From the NCBI GenBank assembly GCA_016700155.1, contig CP065001.1, positions 620,001 to 684,000 on the forward strand: a DNA stretch of 64,000 nt. The letters run 5' to 3'. Positions 37,100 to 46,661 of the stretch are shown here, one piece after another. Each line of letters opens with the position of its first letter. Positions within the stretch are counted from its first letter, which is position 1. The position numbers and the translations under genes are program-made. The stretch comes from Ignavibacteriales bacterium. Lineage in GTDB: Bacteria > Bacteroidota > Ignavibacteria > Ignavibacteriales > Ignavibacteriaceae. The notes below the pieces were generated by a model that saw nothing but the letters and a program-made list of their open reading frames with translations, ran no database searches and was not told the DNA's origin.

Positions 37100-37132
37100 G
37101 GTAGCTGTCAAGAGATTGGCAGCTACCTTTTT
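37100..37132 (+). terminator. Strong intrinsic terminator
   Basis: Stem GGTAGCTGTCA (37100-37110) with TGGCAGCTACC (37117-37127), 11 pairs including one G-T, a 6-base loop, followed by TTTTT. It closes the transcription unit of the beta-propeller protein and separates it from the DUF4397 lipoprotein gene. Confidence 0.8.
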
Positions 37133-37197
37133 AATTATAAGACCAGAAGGAAAAATTCCTTAAACAAAAAATGTACTATTATTAAATGAGGTATGAG

Positions 37198-37995
37198 ATG
37201 CGGTTAAAATTTAAGGAGATATTTATTGGTCTCTTTATAGCAGGAATTGGTTTAACAATATACGGATGTATTGAAGAACCAACAATCGAACCTGTAAAAA
37301 GACCATTCTCCGAAATCAGGGTTGTTAACCTCTCTAACAATGTTGATAACATGAGGGTGGTTATTGATAATGCACAACCTGTGAGTGCATTGAATTCACT
37401 TCCTATAACAGGAAGAACGCCATATTTTGAACTCAAGTCTGGCGTAAGAAATTTTAAAGTTTATAATCAGAGCAACGATTTAGTTTTTGAGAAAGATATT
37501 ACAGTAATATCTTATGACAGAACAACGATCATCTTTGCCGGTTATTTTGAAATGCCTGGTTCAGAGGCAAATACATTTACAAATTTTGAAGTCTCTGAAG
37601 GTGAAGTGCTTCAAAGCAGTGCCCCGGCAGCAGGTAGGATGAATGTTTATATTGTAAACACTGCAGCTCCGGTTGATACATTTGAGGCGGATGAGTTCAC
37701 CATAAAAGCAACTTACACAATTACTGGTGGTTCACCTCAGGATACTACTTACGAAAGTACTACTGATGTAAATGAGAATCCGGTTGCACTGGGTAAATCC
37801 TATTCAATTGGGAATGCTAGTCCTGGTGATTATTTATTCCATATGGTTTCTAATGCCGATACATCAAATACCATAGATACCCAGCCCTTGAGTCTTAATG
37901 CTGGGTTCAGATATTATTTATATATCCATGGAAACCCGAATTCTATTCAGTTCTTCCTCGATGAAGTTGTTCCACAGCCAACTCGTAGTAAATAA
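37198..37995 (+). CDS. DUF4397-domain lipoprotein
   Basis: 265 residues from the ATG at 37198, chosen over the in-frame ATG at 37186 because GAGG sits at the right distance only for the former. The N-terminal hydrophobic stretch ends in a lipobox-like IYGC, so the protein should be lipidated. EIRVVNLSNNVDNMRVVIDN and the following beta repeats match DUF4397 domains; the second half (MNVYIVNTAAPVDTF onwards) looks like a second, diverged copy. It sits 25 bases before the TonB receptor gene, where SusD would stand in a Sus-type locus, but it is not a SusD relative. Confidence 0.75.
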   Translation: MRLKFKEIFIGLFIAGIGLTIYGCIEEPTIEPVKRPFSEIRVVNLSNNVDNMRVVIDNAQPVSALNSLPITGRTPYFELKSGVRNFKVYNQSNDLVFEKDITVISYDRTTIIFAGYFEMPGSEANTFTNFEVSEGEVLQSSAPAAGRMNVYIVNTAAPVDTFEADEFTIKATYTITGGSPQDTTYESTTDVNENPVALGKSYSIGNASPGDYLFHMVSNADTSNTIDTQPLSLNAGFRYYLYIHGNPNSIQFFLDEVVPQPTRSK

Positions 37996-38020
37996 CTGAA
38001 TACAAAAAGGAGATGAAGAT

Positions 38021-40945
38021 ATGAAAAATAGATTTACAGTAATTATGCTTATTCTCTTCGTTGCCGTCTTTGCATTTGTTGTTAATGCACAGACCGGTAA
38101 AGTAGTGGGAAAAGTTACAGACCTCGAAACCGGGGAAGCTCTGATTGGAGCAAACGTTATAATCTCTGGAACCAACTTTGGTGCGGCGACAAACCTAGAC
38201 GGTAACTTTATCATATTAAATGTGCCGCCAGGAAATTATACTTTAGTTGGAAAGTACATCGGGTACAAGGATATAACACAATCAAACATCGTTGTATCCG
38301 CAGGCATAACAACGGACATTAATTTTAAACTTCCGTCAGAGACTTATATAACTGACGAAGTAGTAATTGTCGCCAAAAAAGATCTTATTAATAAAAACGT
38401 CACCAACTCAAACACCATTATAACACCCGAGGAAATGGAAAACCTTCCTGTTCGTGGTGTAAACTCAGTTGTAAGTACTCAAACCGGAGTTGTTAATCAG
38501 GATGGAAACTTATACGTGCGTGGTAGCCGTTCAGATCAAGTTGCTTTTTATGTGGATGGTGTACTTGTAAACGATCCCGTGTTTGGTGGTGCCAGAACAT
38601 TAGGCATTTTTAATGCTGTACAGGAAATTCAGTTCCAGGCTGGTGGATATTCTGCTGAATTTGGTGGTGCTAATGCCGGTATTATTTCAACAACCTCTAA
38701 AATAGGAACTGAAAAATATCAGTTTAGTTTTGAGGGCATCACTGATAATTTTGTACAGGTCGGAAATAAATTTCTTGGTACATATAGCTATGGTTATAGC
38801 GAATATGCATTTACTGCTGGCGGTCCAATTACTCCGGAATATAAAAACTTAAGATTCTTTATTGCCGGTAACAATGTGTACAACAGGACACCCGTTAACT
38901 GGTACAGAGGAGCTAACTTCCCGGGCTTATATGATCCAGACAGAAAAGCGGCATATGATTTAGCAGTCGCAAGCGGAAGTTCAAATCCAGGTACTGTTGA
39001 TACAATAGATTTTATTTATCCTGCAGGATATTTACTGAATAGCGGACAAAACACATATAACCTTCAGGGAAATTTGTATTGGGATTTGAATCCATTCACA
39101 ATTAGACTTAATGGATCATTTCGCTATACAGAAGGAAGAAATGGAAGGGTTCTATTAACCCACAGAACATCAGACAGAGCTGGCTATAATGAAGGTCAGA
39201 CCATCACTTCAAGTTTGAAGATTACACAAGTATTAAGCGACAAAGCTTTTTATGATGTAATATTCAATTATTTTGATGACTATAATGTCAATATGGACCC
39301 GATTTTCAAACATAATGTAGCTGCTTATGGCGATTCTGTCGAAAATGCAAAAGTAGGTACTACTTTACGGTCCGACGGTCAATTCCCAACATCAATTGTT
39401 ATTTATGGTAACAGTTTTACACGCAGTGTAGTACCATTTAATAACTATACAAAAAACAGATCAAGAAATATGGGTGGAACATTAAACCTTCTTTATCAAA
39501 TTGGTCAGCATCATGAATTAAAGACAGGTGGTGATTTTAAATACTTTACGATTCGCAGATATTCAGTGGCTCCTGTGAGTACAGTCAATCTCGCGAGATC
39601 ACAACCTGAAGCCGAATACTATGATCTTTATAACAGACCCGATAATTATGGATATGATGAAGTTGGTAACTTAATAGATAGTGGTATTAATGGTCCGAAG
39701 CATCCGGTATTTGCTGGATACTATATCCAGGACAAAATGGAGTTTTCTGATCTTATTGTAAATTTCGGTTTACGATTGGATTACATCGATACAGATGGTC
39801 AAAGATTCAAAGACCCAAGCAAAATTAAATTTCTCGAAGGCGATGTTTTAGATCCGGATGGATTAGAGGATGTCCCTGTATTTTCACAAATAAGTCCACG
39901 ACTTGGGTTCTCATTCCCGGTAACTGATAAAACTGTTTTTCATGCTCAATATGGAAAGTTTGTTCAACAATCCAGATTAAGAGATATTTATCAGGGATAT
40001 AATCTGGTAGCCGATAATATTAAAGGTGGTTTTGCGATCCAGAATCCAGTAGGGTTTGGATTGACACCTGAAAGAACAACTCAGTATGAAATAGGTTTCA
40101 AACAGCAAATAGGTGAAATTTTTGCTTTTGATCTTACTGGCTTCTATAAAGACATTAAAGATCAAATTCAAATACGGTCAGTATTTGCCGATCCTTCAGC
40201 CAACCATAGACAATATTATGCGTTTGTAAACGGGGATTTTGCAACGGTAAAAGGTATTGAGTTCAAATTTGATCTCAGAAGAACCGAACGTATTTCCGCA
40301 ACATTTGACTATACATATTCTGACGCTCAAGGCACTGGATCTAATCCATCCTCAAGCTTCAGACAGATATGGCAAAGTCCAACATCGACGCCGTTTTTTC
40401 CACAACAAATTGCACCATTGGATTTTAACAGAGCACATAGTGGTTTTGTAAATTTTGACTACAGATTTGCTTCGGATGATGGTCCTACATTATTTGGAGC
40501 GAAGATTCTTGAAAACTTTGGAGCCAATTTGTTGATATCTTTCACAAGTGGATTTAATTATACTCGGTGGGATGATGATAGTTATGGTAACCGACGCAAC
40601 CCAACTGAACCTTTAAATTCATCAACAACCCCGTTCTCGTTCCAATTAGATGCAAAGGTTGATAAATCTTTCAACATTGGTCCGCTTGAAGCAAATGTTT
40701 ATTTGTGGGTAATTAATTTACTAAACACTCAAAATGCTGAGGCTGTCTTTAATGTAACAGGCGACCCATATGATGATGGTTACCTTTCAAGTCCACAGGG
40801 TAGTCTGCTGGTTCAATCTTACAGAACAAAGTTTGGTGAAGAGGTTGCGAATCAATACCAGGATATTTATCGCACACTAACCTATGATGCAACAAGTTTT
40901 GGACCACCAAGGCAGGTGAGATTAGGTGTAAGGCTAAATTATTAA
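38021..40945 (+). CDS. TonB-dependent receptor with carboxypeptidase-like N-terminal domain
   Basis: 974 residues. Signal peptide about 1-24 (ends VNAQ), a carboxypeptidase-D-regulatory-like beta domain (28-108, KVTDLETGEALIGANVII, LDGNFIILNVPPGNYTLVG), a plug domain (ENLPVRGVNSVVSTQTGVV, LYVRGSRSDQVAFYVDGVLV), then a 22-strand-type barrel ending in an aromatic residue (VRLGVRLNY). Such outer-membrane receptors import large substrates using the proton motive force through TonB. The substrate is not known. It belongs to the SusC-like branch in layout but no SusD gene is adjacent. Confidence 0.93.
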   Translation: MKNRFTVIMLILFVAVFAFVVNAQTGKVVGKVTDLETGEALIGANVIISGTNFGAATNLDGNFIILNVPPGNYTLVGKYIGYKDITQSNIVVSAGITTDINFKLPSETYITDEVVIVAKKDLINKNVTNSNTIITPEEMENLPVRGVNSVVSTQTGVVNQDGNLYVRGSRSDQVAFYVDGVLVNDPVFGGARTLGIFNAVQEIQFQAGGYSAEFGGANAGIISTTSKIGTEKYQFSFEGITDNFVQVGNKFLGTYSYGYSEYAFTAGGPITPEYKNLRFFIAGNNVYNRTPVNWYRGANFPGLYDPDRKAAYDLAVASGSSNPGTVDTIDFIYPAGYLLNSGQNTYNLQGNLYWDLNPFTIRLNGSFRYTEGRNGRVLLTHRTSDRAGYNEGQTITSSLKITQVLSDKAFYDVIFNYFDDYNVNMDPIFKHNVAAYGDSVENAKVGTTLRSDGQFPTSIVIYGNSFTRSVVPFNNYTKNRSRNMGGTLNLLYQIGQHHELKTGGDFKYFTIRRYSVAPVSTVNLARSQPEAEYYDLYNRPDNYGYDEVGNLIDSGINGPKHPVFAGYYIQDKMEFSDLIVNFGLRLDYIDTDGQRFKDPSKIKFLEGDVLDPDGLEDVPVFSQISPRLGFSFPVTDKTVFHAQYGKFVQQSRLRDIYQGYNLVADNIKGGFAIQNPVGFGLTPERTTQYEIGFKQQIGEIFAFDLTGFYKDIKDQIQIRSVFADPSANHRQYYAFVNGDFATVKGIEFKFDLRRTERISATFDYTYSDAQGTGSNPSSSFRQIWQSPTSTPFFPQQIAPLDFNRAHSGFVNFDYRFASDDGPTLFGAKILENFGANLLISFTSGFNYTRWDDDSYGNRRNPTEPLNSSTTPFSFQLDAKVDKSFNIGPLEANVYLWVINLLNTQNAEAVFNVTGDPYDDGYLSSPQGSLLVQSYRTKFGEEVANQYQDIYRTLTYDATSFGPPRQVRLGVRLNY

Positions 40946-40983
40946 CCGTTGGATCTTACGTTAATAAAATTATGGAGATTAAA

Positions 40984-43900
40984 ATGAATAAAAAAATTAT
41001 CGGCTTATTGATGACATTTATTGTTATTGTAAGTCTGCTTTCTCTTGGTTTCAAAGGGGAAGACAAAAATAAACAATTACAAAAAGCTGGCACTAATGAT
41101 AACTACGAATATATTGCTATCAATCAAGTGCTTATGTGGGTTTCGAATAATGGGGATGGATCTCATGACCCAAGAACGGATGGAAATGGATTTTATTGGC
41201 CTGGTGGTATTAACGCTCAGAAAAGTGCCATTTTTGAGGATGGTTTGATTTTCGGCGCTAAAGTTGGCCGAGAAATTCGAGTCAATGGTAATACCCATAG
41301 ACAAGGTTTGCAGGCTGGTAAAATATTATCAAGCGGAACGCCTGATGATCCTTCTCTTGATAGATATAGGGTCTTTAAAATCAGAAAAGGCTGGGAACTT
41401 CTACCGCCTGGACCGGAAAAAGATGAGTATGAAAGAGATTATAATGAATGGCCAATTGAAGATGGTGCACCATGGGTTGATATTGATGGCGATGGTTTAT
41501 TTACTCGTGGTGTAGATCAACCTGAGTTTGTGGGTGACGAAGTACTATGGTATGTTTCAAATGATATGGACCCAGCTAGATCGACTTTTACGTATGGTAC
41601 ATTACCTATGGGACTTGAATTCCAAACAACCATATTCGGTTTTAATAGAACCGGTGCACTTGGTGATATGGTATTTAAAAAATACAAAGTTATAAACAAA
41701 GGCGGTAATACATTAAAGGATGTAATCTTTGCGTACTGGTCTGACACTGATCTTGGTGATGCTGCAGATGATTTTACGGGCTGTGATACCGCACTAAGTT
41801 TGGGATATACATATAACAGCGATAACGATGATGGTGGCGGAGCCGGAGCTACTTATGGATCTTCACCTCCAGCAATTGGTTATGATTTTTTCCAGGGCCC
41901 AATAGTTGAAGGTAACCCGAATGACAGCGCAAAATTTGACGGCAAATGGATCCATGGCTTTAGAAATTTACCAATGACCGCATTTGCATTCTATATTAAT
42001 GGCGACAACGTTTACAGAGATCCCCAGCAAGGTGTTCCGACTGGCTCAATAGAGTTTTATTATTACTTGCAGGGCTATGTCTGGGATGGCACTGAATTCA
42101 CTGATCCTCATACTGGATTACCTACTCGGCTTTGCTTAACAGGAGATCCCGTTGGCAGAACCGGTTGGTATGAGGGAGATGGATGGCCGGGAGGCAAGCC
42201 AGCGGGGGATAGAAGACATCTTATGGCATCCGGTCCATTTGAAATGGCGCCCGGCGATACTCAAGAAATTGTTGTAGGATTAGTGATAGCGAGAGGATCT
42301 AGCAATATAAATAGTATAACAGCTCTTAAAACAAAAGATGTTGCTGCCCAGATTGCATATGATCTTGATTTTAATTTAACACCATCACCACAACCTCCTG
42401 CAACTCATTCAATTTCTTCGACAAGAGCATTGACATTATGGTGGGAAACAAATAGTGAAAGCTATGATGAAGGTGACCCATTAATTTATAATCAAGGATT
42501 TAGTGATACTACGTACACATTCCAGGGGTATAGAGTATGGCAGTATAGAGATCTAGCCGGCACTGACCCAGTACTCCTCGATGTTTCCGATATTGATGAT
42601 GGCGTAAACCAATTTATGGGAGTAATGACGGTTAATGGTGTTGATGTCATCGTACCCCTGATAACAGGTCCTGACAACGGGGTAAAACGATTCATCAATA
42701 TCACTCAGGATGCTTATACAAATGGAGCATTGTTTGATGGCAATCCTTATTATTTTGCCATAACTGCATTTGGATATTCTGAAAATAGTTCACCAACTTT
42801 TCTTGAGAGCACTCCTGTAATAGTAGAAGTCTTTCCTGGCAGACCAGCAATTGATGTTAGCTATCCATATCTATCAGGAGATGAGATAGTGTTAAACAAA
42901 GTTGGCGGTTCCGGTGATGGAAGAGTCAAGTTACAGATCATTGATCCTTCTGCACTTACCGGTCATGAATACGAAGTTCCAATGATATCTACAAGCGGTG
43001 GTCTTCGATATTCATTAGTTGACAAAACATCAGGTGATACACTAATAAAAGAAAGCAATGATTTTTCAGCCGAGGCTACATATAAAGAAATAAGAGATGG
43101 TTTTGTTGTCATAGTTGAAAATATCGGTAGAGACTCACTTGGTAGTGCTTCAAGTAAAATAAGAAGTATTCGAGAAGTAAAAGGTCCAGGTGGCATTGAT
43201 CTTTCAGATGGTCCATTTGTATTTGACAGATCTAATTCAACTAATCAATGGCAGATTAAAGCCAGAAAATTTGCTGATAACACACCAGGAACAATTGATG
43301 ACATTAATTATTTGAGTAATATTGGTGATGATGATTATGAAATCAGATTCACCGCAGGTGGTAGTGAATATTATACTACAGGCTATACTCCAATTAGTCC
43401 AACTTTAAGAGATAATCCAAAAGGAAAAAATAGAGTTCCTTTTGAGATATGGAATATTGGAAGAGATCCTGGAGATGTTCCGGAACGATTGATAATAAAA
43501 ACTCTCGATAATGGAGTTGTTGCTCCTAGAGATACATCATGGAATCAGGATCCTGCAACAAATACGTGGGAAAGCATTTTTGCCTATACTCCTACAACAC
43601 CTTACAGCGAACCACTTCCAAATATGTCTGGTGCTTCCGTCTCAGGTAACCACCGCATAGGAAATCTATCTATTGTTGGTTCATTGCCAGCTGAAGGAAC
43701 TGTCATCAGGATCAGAACCTGGCGTCAATTAGGATCAGGTGATGTTTTCACTGGTATTGTCAAAGCTCCGGAAGTTGGAACACAAATTGCAAAAACAAAT
43801 ATTGAAGATATAAGTGTCTTTCCAAATCCGTACTTTGGTGCAAATAATCTTGAAAGAGATAAATACCAGAGATTTATGAGATTTACGAATTTGCCTTCTA

Positions 43901-44115
43901 ATGTTACCATCAGAATCTTTTCTTTGTCTGGCGTTTTCATTCAGACACTAACAAAGAATAGTACAAATCAATATCTTGATTGGAACCTTAGAAACAGGGA
44001 TGGTCTTCCTATTGCCAGTGGAATCTATCTTGCATATCTCGATATGCCAGGAGTCGGTACAAAAGTAATGAAACTGGCTGTTATTATGGAGACACAATAC
44101 ATTGACAGGTTATAA
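40984..44115 (+). CDS. Large secreted T9SS-type protein, paralog 1 (1,043 aa)
   Basis: Start ATG at 40984, served by GGAG 6 bases upstream; the in-frame ATG at 40972 overlaps that ribosome site. Signal peptide about 1-24. The N-terminal ~280 residues contain QVLMWVSNNGDGSHDPRTDG, FEDGLIFGAKVGREIRVNG, DYNEWPIEDGAPW, DIDGDGLFTRG (DxDxDG-type, possibly calcium-binding) and a Trp/Tyr-rich core. A middle part reads like FN3 domains (TYTFQGYRVWQYRDLAG). The C-terminus SVFPNPYFGANNLERDKYQR to GIYLAYLDMPGVGTKVMKL is a T9SS type A-like sorting domain with a short extra tail. Function unknown. It is the most divergent of four paralogs and directly follows the receptor. Confidence 0.8.
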   Translation: MNKKIIGLLMTFIVIVSLLSLGFKGEDKNKQLQKAGTNDNYEYIAINQVLMWVSNNGDGSHDPRTDGNGFYWPGGINAQKSAIFEDGLIFGAKVGREIRVNGNTHRQGLQAGKILSSGTPDDPSLDRYRVFKIRKGWELLPPGPEKDEYERDYNEWPIEDGAPWVDIDGDGLFTRGVDQPEFVGDEVLWYVSNDMDPARSTFTYGTLPMGLEFQTTIFGFNRTGALGDMVFKKYKVINKGGNTLKDVIFAYWSDTDLGDAADDFTGCDTALSLGYTYNSDNDDGGGAGATYGSSPPAIGYDFFQGPIVEGNPNDSAKFDGKWIHGFRNLPMTAFAFYINGDNVYRDPQQGVPTGSIEFYYYLQGYVWDGTEFTDPHTGLPTRLCLTGDPVGRTGWYEGDGWPGGKPAGDRRHLMASGPFEMAPGDTQEIVVGLVIARGSSNINSITALKTKDVAAQIAYDLDFNLTPSPQPPATHSISSTRALTLWWETNSESYDEGDPLIYNQGFSDTTYTFQGYRVWQYRDLAGTDPVLLDVSDIDDGVNQFMGVMTVNGVDVIVPLITGPDNGVKRFINITQDAYTNGALFDGNPYYFAITAFGYSENSSPTFLESTPVIVEVFPGRPAIDVSYPYLSGDEIVLNKVGGSGDGRVKLQIIDPSALTGHEYEVPMISTSGGLRYSLVDKTSGDTLIKESNDFSAEATYKEIRDGFVVIVENIGRDSLGSASSKIRSIREVKGPGGIDLSDGPFVFDRSNSTNQWQIKARKFADNTPGTIDDINYLSNIGDDDYEIRFTAGGSEYYTTGYTPISPTLRDNPKGKNRVPFEIWNIGRDPGDVPERLIIKTLDNGVVAPRDTSWNQDPATNTWESIFAYTPTTPYSEPLPNMSGASVSGNHRIGNLSIVGSLPAEGTVIRIRTWRQLGSGDVFTGIVKAPEVGTQIAKTNIEDISVFPNPYFGANNLERDKYQRFMRFTNLPSNVTIRIFSLSGVFIQTLTKNSTNQYLDWNLRNRDGLPIASGIYLAYLDMPGVGTKVMKLAVIMETQYIDRL

Positions 44116-44118
44116 AAT

Positions 44119-44146
44119 AGAGGGAGAATTAGCCCTCTCTATTTTA
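44119..44146 (+). terminator. Weak hairpin/terminator between paralog 1 and the PorV-like gene
   Basis: AGAGGG (44119-44124) pairs with CCCTCT (44133-44138) around an 8-base loop, followed by CTATTTTAAT. The six-pair stem and interrupted T run make it weak; partial attenuation within the operon is more likely than full termination. Confidence 0.4.
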
Positions 44147-44171
44147 ATAAAATTTTAAAAGGAGATAAAAG

Positions 44172-45206
44172 ATGTTTTACAACTTTACAAAAATCCTAAA
44201 AATATCCCTGTTATCACTTCTATTGGTGGTTGAGGTATTTGCAGGAGGAGGAAAACGAAATGGAACAGCTGGTGCTCAGGAATTATTAATTCCTATCGGC
44301 GCCAGAGGTTTAGCATTGAATGGTGCCTATATAGCTGGACTAGAGGGCATCGAGTCTATTTATTATAACCCGGCTGGTGTTGGGTTTAGCAAAAACAGCA
44401 CAGAAGCGATGTTCTCGCATATGAACTATATCGCCGATATTGGCTTCTCATTTGCAGCAGTTACATCAAATTTCGAAGGCTTCGGTACACTTGGATTCAG
44501 TGTTCGTACACTTGAATTCGGGGATATACCGGTCACAACAGAAGAGAACCCATACGGTACTGGCGCTACATTTTCACCGACTTTTGTTACTTTAGGAATA
44601 ACATATGCAAATGCTCTGACTGATCGGATTAGAGTTGGTTTGAATGTTAATCTTGTAACTGAAAAAATTATGAGAACCAGCGCTACCGGTGTATCGTTTG
44701 ATGTTGGAGTTCAGTATAACGGAATTGCCGAAGTTGATGGATTAAAATTAGGTATTGTACTAAAGAATTTTGGACCTCAGATGAAATTCAGCGGACCTGA
44801 TCTGATTCGAACAGCAAACGATCAGTATAGCCTTCGAGGTGAACAATTTTATGTAATTGATGCTGCGACATTCGAATTACCATCGCAATTAGAATTAGGT
44901 TTGGCTTATGAGAGAAGATTTGAACAGGATTACAAAATCATTCTTGCCTCATCATTTCAGAACAATAACTTTTCAAATGATGAGTATAAGCTTGCAGGTG
45001 AATTTGCTTTTCAGGATATGGTTTTCTTGAGAGGCGGATATTCCTATGCACCTGAAGCTGAAACTGATCAAGAAACTATTTTTGGTCCGACGTTCGGTGC
45101 CGGGTTTAACGTAAATGCAGGAATCGATGTTACAGTCGATTATGCTTACCGTTGGGCTAGGTACTTTGATGCTAATCATATGTTTGCAATTAAACTTGGT
45201 TTTTAA
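44172..45206 (+). CDS. PorV/PorQ-family outer membrane protein
   Basis: 344 residues. Signal peptide about 1-23 (ends VEVFAGG). TAGAQELLIPIGARGLALNG, SIYYNPAGVGFSKNSTEAMF and a pattern of amphipathic beta strands up to the terminal Phe are typical of the PorV/LptO-PorQ family of FadL-like 14-strand barrels. PorV shuttles substrates from the T9SS translocon to the attachment complex in Bacteroidota. A locus-specific copy next to T9SS-type proteins suggests a dedicated secretion partner, which is inference. A strong terminator follows. Confidence 0.88.
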   Translation: MFYNFTKILKISLLSLLLVVEVFAGGGKRNGTAGAQELLIPIGARGLALNGAYIAGLEGIESIYYNPAGVGFSKNSTEAMFSHMNYIADIGFSFAAVTSNFEGFGTLGFSVRTLEFGDIPVTTEENPYGTGATFSPTFVTLGITYANALTDRIRVGLNVNLVTEKIMRTSATGVSFDVGVQYNGIAEVDGLKLGIVLKNFGPQMKFSGPDLIRTANDQYSLRGEQFYVIDAATFELPSQLELGLAYERRFEQDYKIILASSFQNNNFSNDEYKLAGEFAFQDMVFLRGGYSYAPEAETDQETIFGPTFGAGFNVNAGIDVTVDYAYRWARYFDANHMFAIKLGF

Positions 45207-45227
45207 TATTAACGGTACAAAGAAAAT

Positions 45228-45255
45228 AAAGGCTGGGTTACACCAGCCTTTTTTA
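45228..45255 (+). terminator. Strong intrinsic terminator after the PorV-like gene
   Basis: AAAGGCTGG (45228-45236) with CCAGCCTTT (45243-45251), a 6-base loop, continuing into a run of Ts (through 45254). Nearly ideal rho-independent signal, 22 bases after the PorV-like stop. Confidence 0.9.
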
Positions 45256-45263
45256 TTAAGATT

Positions 45264-46628
45264 ATGAAAAAGATATTATACATTACCTTACTGCTGAGTT
45301 ACAATTTATTCTCACAGAGTTTATTTAAAGTTGACTTTGACTATTCCAGATTTAACTACGATGAGAAAAATGGTTTTCTTGAAATTTATTATTCCTTCTT
45401 TATTCCCAGCATGGCAATATCGACAGTGGATTCTTCACAAACTGTCAGAGGAATACTTCAGGTCAATATTTCAGATATTAACGGTAATTCGTTTGTTAAT
45501 CAACCGTATCAATTCAACAATGAGATTAAAAATGATTCAGGACAGGAGGGACAAAAGAAACTGACAGGATCCCTGGGTTTCATTCTTCCATTCGGAAAAT
45601 ATTTTTGTTATTTAAAAGCCGCAGATGGTATTGATACAACAAGAGTTGATACAATTTCGTTCGAGGTAAATTTGCAGAGTCCTCCATCTGAATATTTTTC
45701 CATGAGTGACCTTCAACTTGCTTCTTCAATCAAGGAAAGTAATAATACTGGTTCTGTATTTTACAAAAATACTTATGAGGTTATTCCAAATGCCAGCGGA
45801 ATATTTGGTGAACAACTTCCCATTGTATTTTTTTATTCTGAATTATACAATACTAACGTAGATGTCAGGGCTGAACATCTACTGGTTGAACATTTATTGC
45901 TTAACGCAGGGAATCAATTAATTCAAAAGAAAACAAAAAGATTACCAAGGAAGACCAGCTCCATTGTGGAGGTCGGCGCAATAAACATTACAAAACTGCC
46001 AACTGGCACCTATAATATTGTGCTTTCGGTACGTGATAGTATAAAAAATGTTGCGGTATATGCTACTAAAAAACTTTTTATTTATAATCCATCTGTGGTG
46101 GATACTTCATCTTTTGTAATTACGGATCAAGGCGCCAGTATGAGTGAATTTGCAGTTATGTCAGATGAAGAATTGGATGATGCCTTTGGGTATTCAAGGT
46201 ACATTGCAACTGATAAGGAAATTGATCAATGGAAGTCACTAACAAATTCTGAAGGTAAAAAAACTTTCCTGTATAATTTTTGGAAGGGGAGGGATTCTGA
46301 TCCCTCTACGCCGGGTAATGAATTTAAAAAAGAATATGACAGAAGAGTAATAACAGCAAATCAGGAATTCGCAACTATTCAAAAAAAAGGATGGAAAACG
46401 GACAGAGGCAAGGTATTTATTTCTGTGGGCAAGCCTAGTGAGATTGAACGTTATCCCAACCAAACAGACACTAAGCCATACGAAATTTGGCATTACAATG
46501 AAATTGAAGGCGGGGTAATATTTGTCTTCACTGATTTGACAGGTTTTTCGGATTATCAACTCATACATTCAACAATGAGAGGTGAATTACGGGATGATAA
46601 TTGGATGAGACGAATAATGATCCAATAG
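45264..46628 (+). CDS. GWxTD-domain exported protein
   Basis: 454 residues. Signal peptide about 1-18. Most of the protein is beta-rich and unassigned; the C-terminal ~120 residues contain the defining GWKTDRGKVFISVGKPSEI and YEIWHYNEIEGGVIFVFTD of the GWxTD domain, found mainly in Bacteroidota, Ignavibacteria and Acidobacteria, function unknown. In those groups the gene is often near surface-protein genes. No lipobox visible. It leads the tandem paralog array, 34 bases upstream of paralog 2. Confidence 0.88.
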   Translation: MKKILYITLLLSYNLFSQSLFKVDFDYSRFNYDEKNGFLEIYYSFFIPSMAISTVDSSQTVRGILQVNISDINGNSFVNQPYQFNNEIKNDSGQEGQKKLTGSLGFILPFGKYFCYLKAADGIDTTRVDTISFEVNLQSPPSEYFSMSDLQLASSIKESNNTGSVFYKNTYEVIPNASGIFGEQLPIVFFYSELYNTNVDVRAEHLLVEHLLLNAGNQLIQKKTKRLPRKTSSIVEVGAINITKLPTGTYNIVLSVRDSIKNVAVYATKKLFIYNPSVVDTSSFVITDQGASMSEFAVMSDEELDDAFGYSRYIATDKEIDQWKSLTNSEGKKTFLYNFWKGRDSDPSTPGNEFKKEYDRRVITANQEFATIQKKGWKTDRGKVFISVGKPSEIERYPNQTDTKPYEIWHYNEIEGGVIFVFTDLTGFSDYQLIHSTMRGELRDDNWMRRIMIQ

Positions 46629-46661
46629 TTTTTTCTTTTTCATTTAACGGGAGGATCTAAA